A DNA stretch of 13,400 bases from an uncultured Planctomycetaceae bacterium. GTDB taxonomy: Bacteria > Planctomycetota > Planctomycetia > Pirellulales > Thermoguttaceae. Below are positions 12,514-13,400 of the stretch, one piece after another. Each line of letters starts with the position of its first letter. The stretch's first letter is position 1. The notes under the pieces were generated by a model. The model did no database searches and was not told the origin of the DNA. It saw only the letters and a program-made list of their open reading frames with translations. Made by a program: the position numbers and the translations under genes. The stretch spans positions 1 to 13,400 of the forward strand of contig CAMZHY010000042.1 in assembly GCA_947307005.1 (NCBI GenBank), given 5' to 3'.

Positions 12514-13400
12514 TTATTTCCATTCGAGGAAATCGAAGATTTCGCGGATGCGATCGTCCCTCGACCCGAGCGTCCCCGGATTATGAACGCCGCCGTTGGT
12601 CACGACGATGCGGCTGCGAACGCCGTGAACCGCGATCTTTTCAAACATGAGCGCGCTCTGGCTCAGCGGCACGAGCGGATCGACCGTTCCTTGGAGAAGG
12701 ATCGTCGGCGCGTAGTTTTCGTCGACGTAAGTGATCGGCGAATAGAATACCGCCTTTTCCATAAGGGCGGCGTGATTCGGATCGTCCGGTTTGGCGGCGT
12801 CGCGCTTGAAGCCGCACGCGTCGTAAATGCAGTCGATCGCCTGATTCGGGTAACGGGTAAAGACGTCTTTAAAATCGGAAGGGCCGAAGAAGTCGACGAC
12901 GACTTGAACCTGTCCGGAGACGTCGAGGTTGTCGCCGACGTTAAAGGGCGACTTTTCGTCCGAAATACCGAGGCTCAGCGAGAGATTGCCGCCGCTCGAG
13001 CATCCGCAGACGGCGAAGCGGTCGGGGTCGTAGCCGTATTCCTCCGCGTGTTTGCGCAGGAACCGGACGGCGGCGCGCACGTCTTCCATCGGCGCGGGGA
13101 ACTGCGCCTCGTTAATCGGACGGTGCGAAACGCTCGCGATGGCAAAGCCGCGCTCCCGGGCGCCAAGATCGGTCCAGACGCCGCCGTTTCCCGGCTCGCC
13201 GGAATACCAGCATCCGCTGTCGAGATAGATGAGGAGCGGCCGTCCTTTGACGATCTGACCGTCTTTGACGGGCATGAAGAGGTTCAGCGTGATTTTACGG
13301 TCGCCGACCTGCTTGTAGACGATATCGGAAATCGCCTGATATTCGGGCTCGTCCGCATTCACGCGCGACGGCGCGGCAATCGTGAAGGTCGTCGCGGCGA
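12514..13400 (-). CDS. Secreted alpha/beta-hydrolase, carboxylesterase-like (5' end beyond right edge)
   Basis: The frame stays open through base 13400, so the true start lies outside. The visible 295 residues open with AATTFTIAAPSRVNA, which looks like the end of a signal peptide cleaved before DEPEY; a GTG at 13362 is therefore probably not the start. The fold matches the BD-FAE/esterase-lipase group: nucleophile motif GCSSGG (serine codon 12997-12999), a GTVDPLVP loop with the likely acid, and GGVHNPG with the likely histidine. The oxyanion motif, usually HGGGW, reads DSGCW here. Expected substrates are acyl or acetyl esters, for example on plant or microbial polysaccharides, but the specificity cannot be read. 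A strong terminator follows. Confidence 0.85.
   Translation of the reverse strand, partial: AATTFTIAAPSRVNADEPEYQAISDIVYKQVGDRKITLNLFMPVKDGQIVKGRPLLIYLDSGCWYSGEPGNGGVWTDLGARERGFAIASVSHRPINEAQFPAPMEDVRAAVRFLRKHAEEYGYDPDRFAVCGCSSGGNLSLSLGISDEKSPFNVGDNLDVSGQVQVVVDFFGPSDFKDVFTRYPNQAIDCIYDACGFKRDAAKPDDPNHAALMEKAVFYSPITYVDENYAPTILLQGTVDPLVPLSQSALMFEKIAVHGVRSRIVVTNGGVHNPGTLGSRDDRIREIFDFLEWK

Overview
The window is a compact, gene-dense bacterial chromosome segment with GCG/TCG-rich codons. Secreted thioredoxin-fold proteins, a secreted esterase and large tandem paralogue arrays suggest a member of the Planctomycetota, possibly a gut or anaerobic lineage. No rRNA or other taxonomic marker is present, so this placement is only an inference.

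Layout. Positions 1-411 (minus) hold the N-terminal part of threonine synthase (thrC), which runs off the left edge. A 301-bp divergent intergenic region with facing promoters separates it from lspA (713-1342, plus), the lipoprotein signal peptidase, which ends in a clear intrinsic terminator. Everything to the right is on the minus strand. Positions 1521-6992 carry five consecutive paralogous membrane acyltransferases (acyltransferase-3 / fucose-4-O-acetylase-like). Two of the junctions are ATGA stop/start overlaps. Upstream in the same direction lie a LUD-domain protein (7065-7637) and a NERD-domain protein (7669-8295), which may head the same transcript. Positions 8369-12312 carry three paralogous exported TlpA-like thioredoxin-fold proteins. 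Each has its own sigma70-type promoter, and the second and third are each followed by a near-identical intrinsic terminator. A secreted alpha/beta-hydrolase (esterase family) enters from the right edge and stops at 12514 before a strong terminator.

How the genes may work together. thrC and lspA are housekeeping genes. The acyltransferase array probably decorates surface glycans with acyl groups, with copies diversified for donor, acceptor or position. The TlpA-like array probably provides thiol-disulfide functions outside the cytoplasmic membrane. Its copies share almost identical redox domains and intergenic DNA but have strongly diverged N-terminal domains, a mosaic pattern that is the most intriguing feature here. 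No CRISPR array, tRNA, rRNA, insertion sequence or phage gene was recognised.
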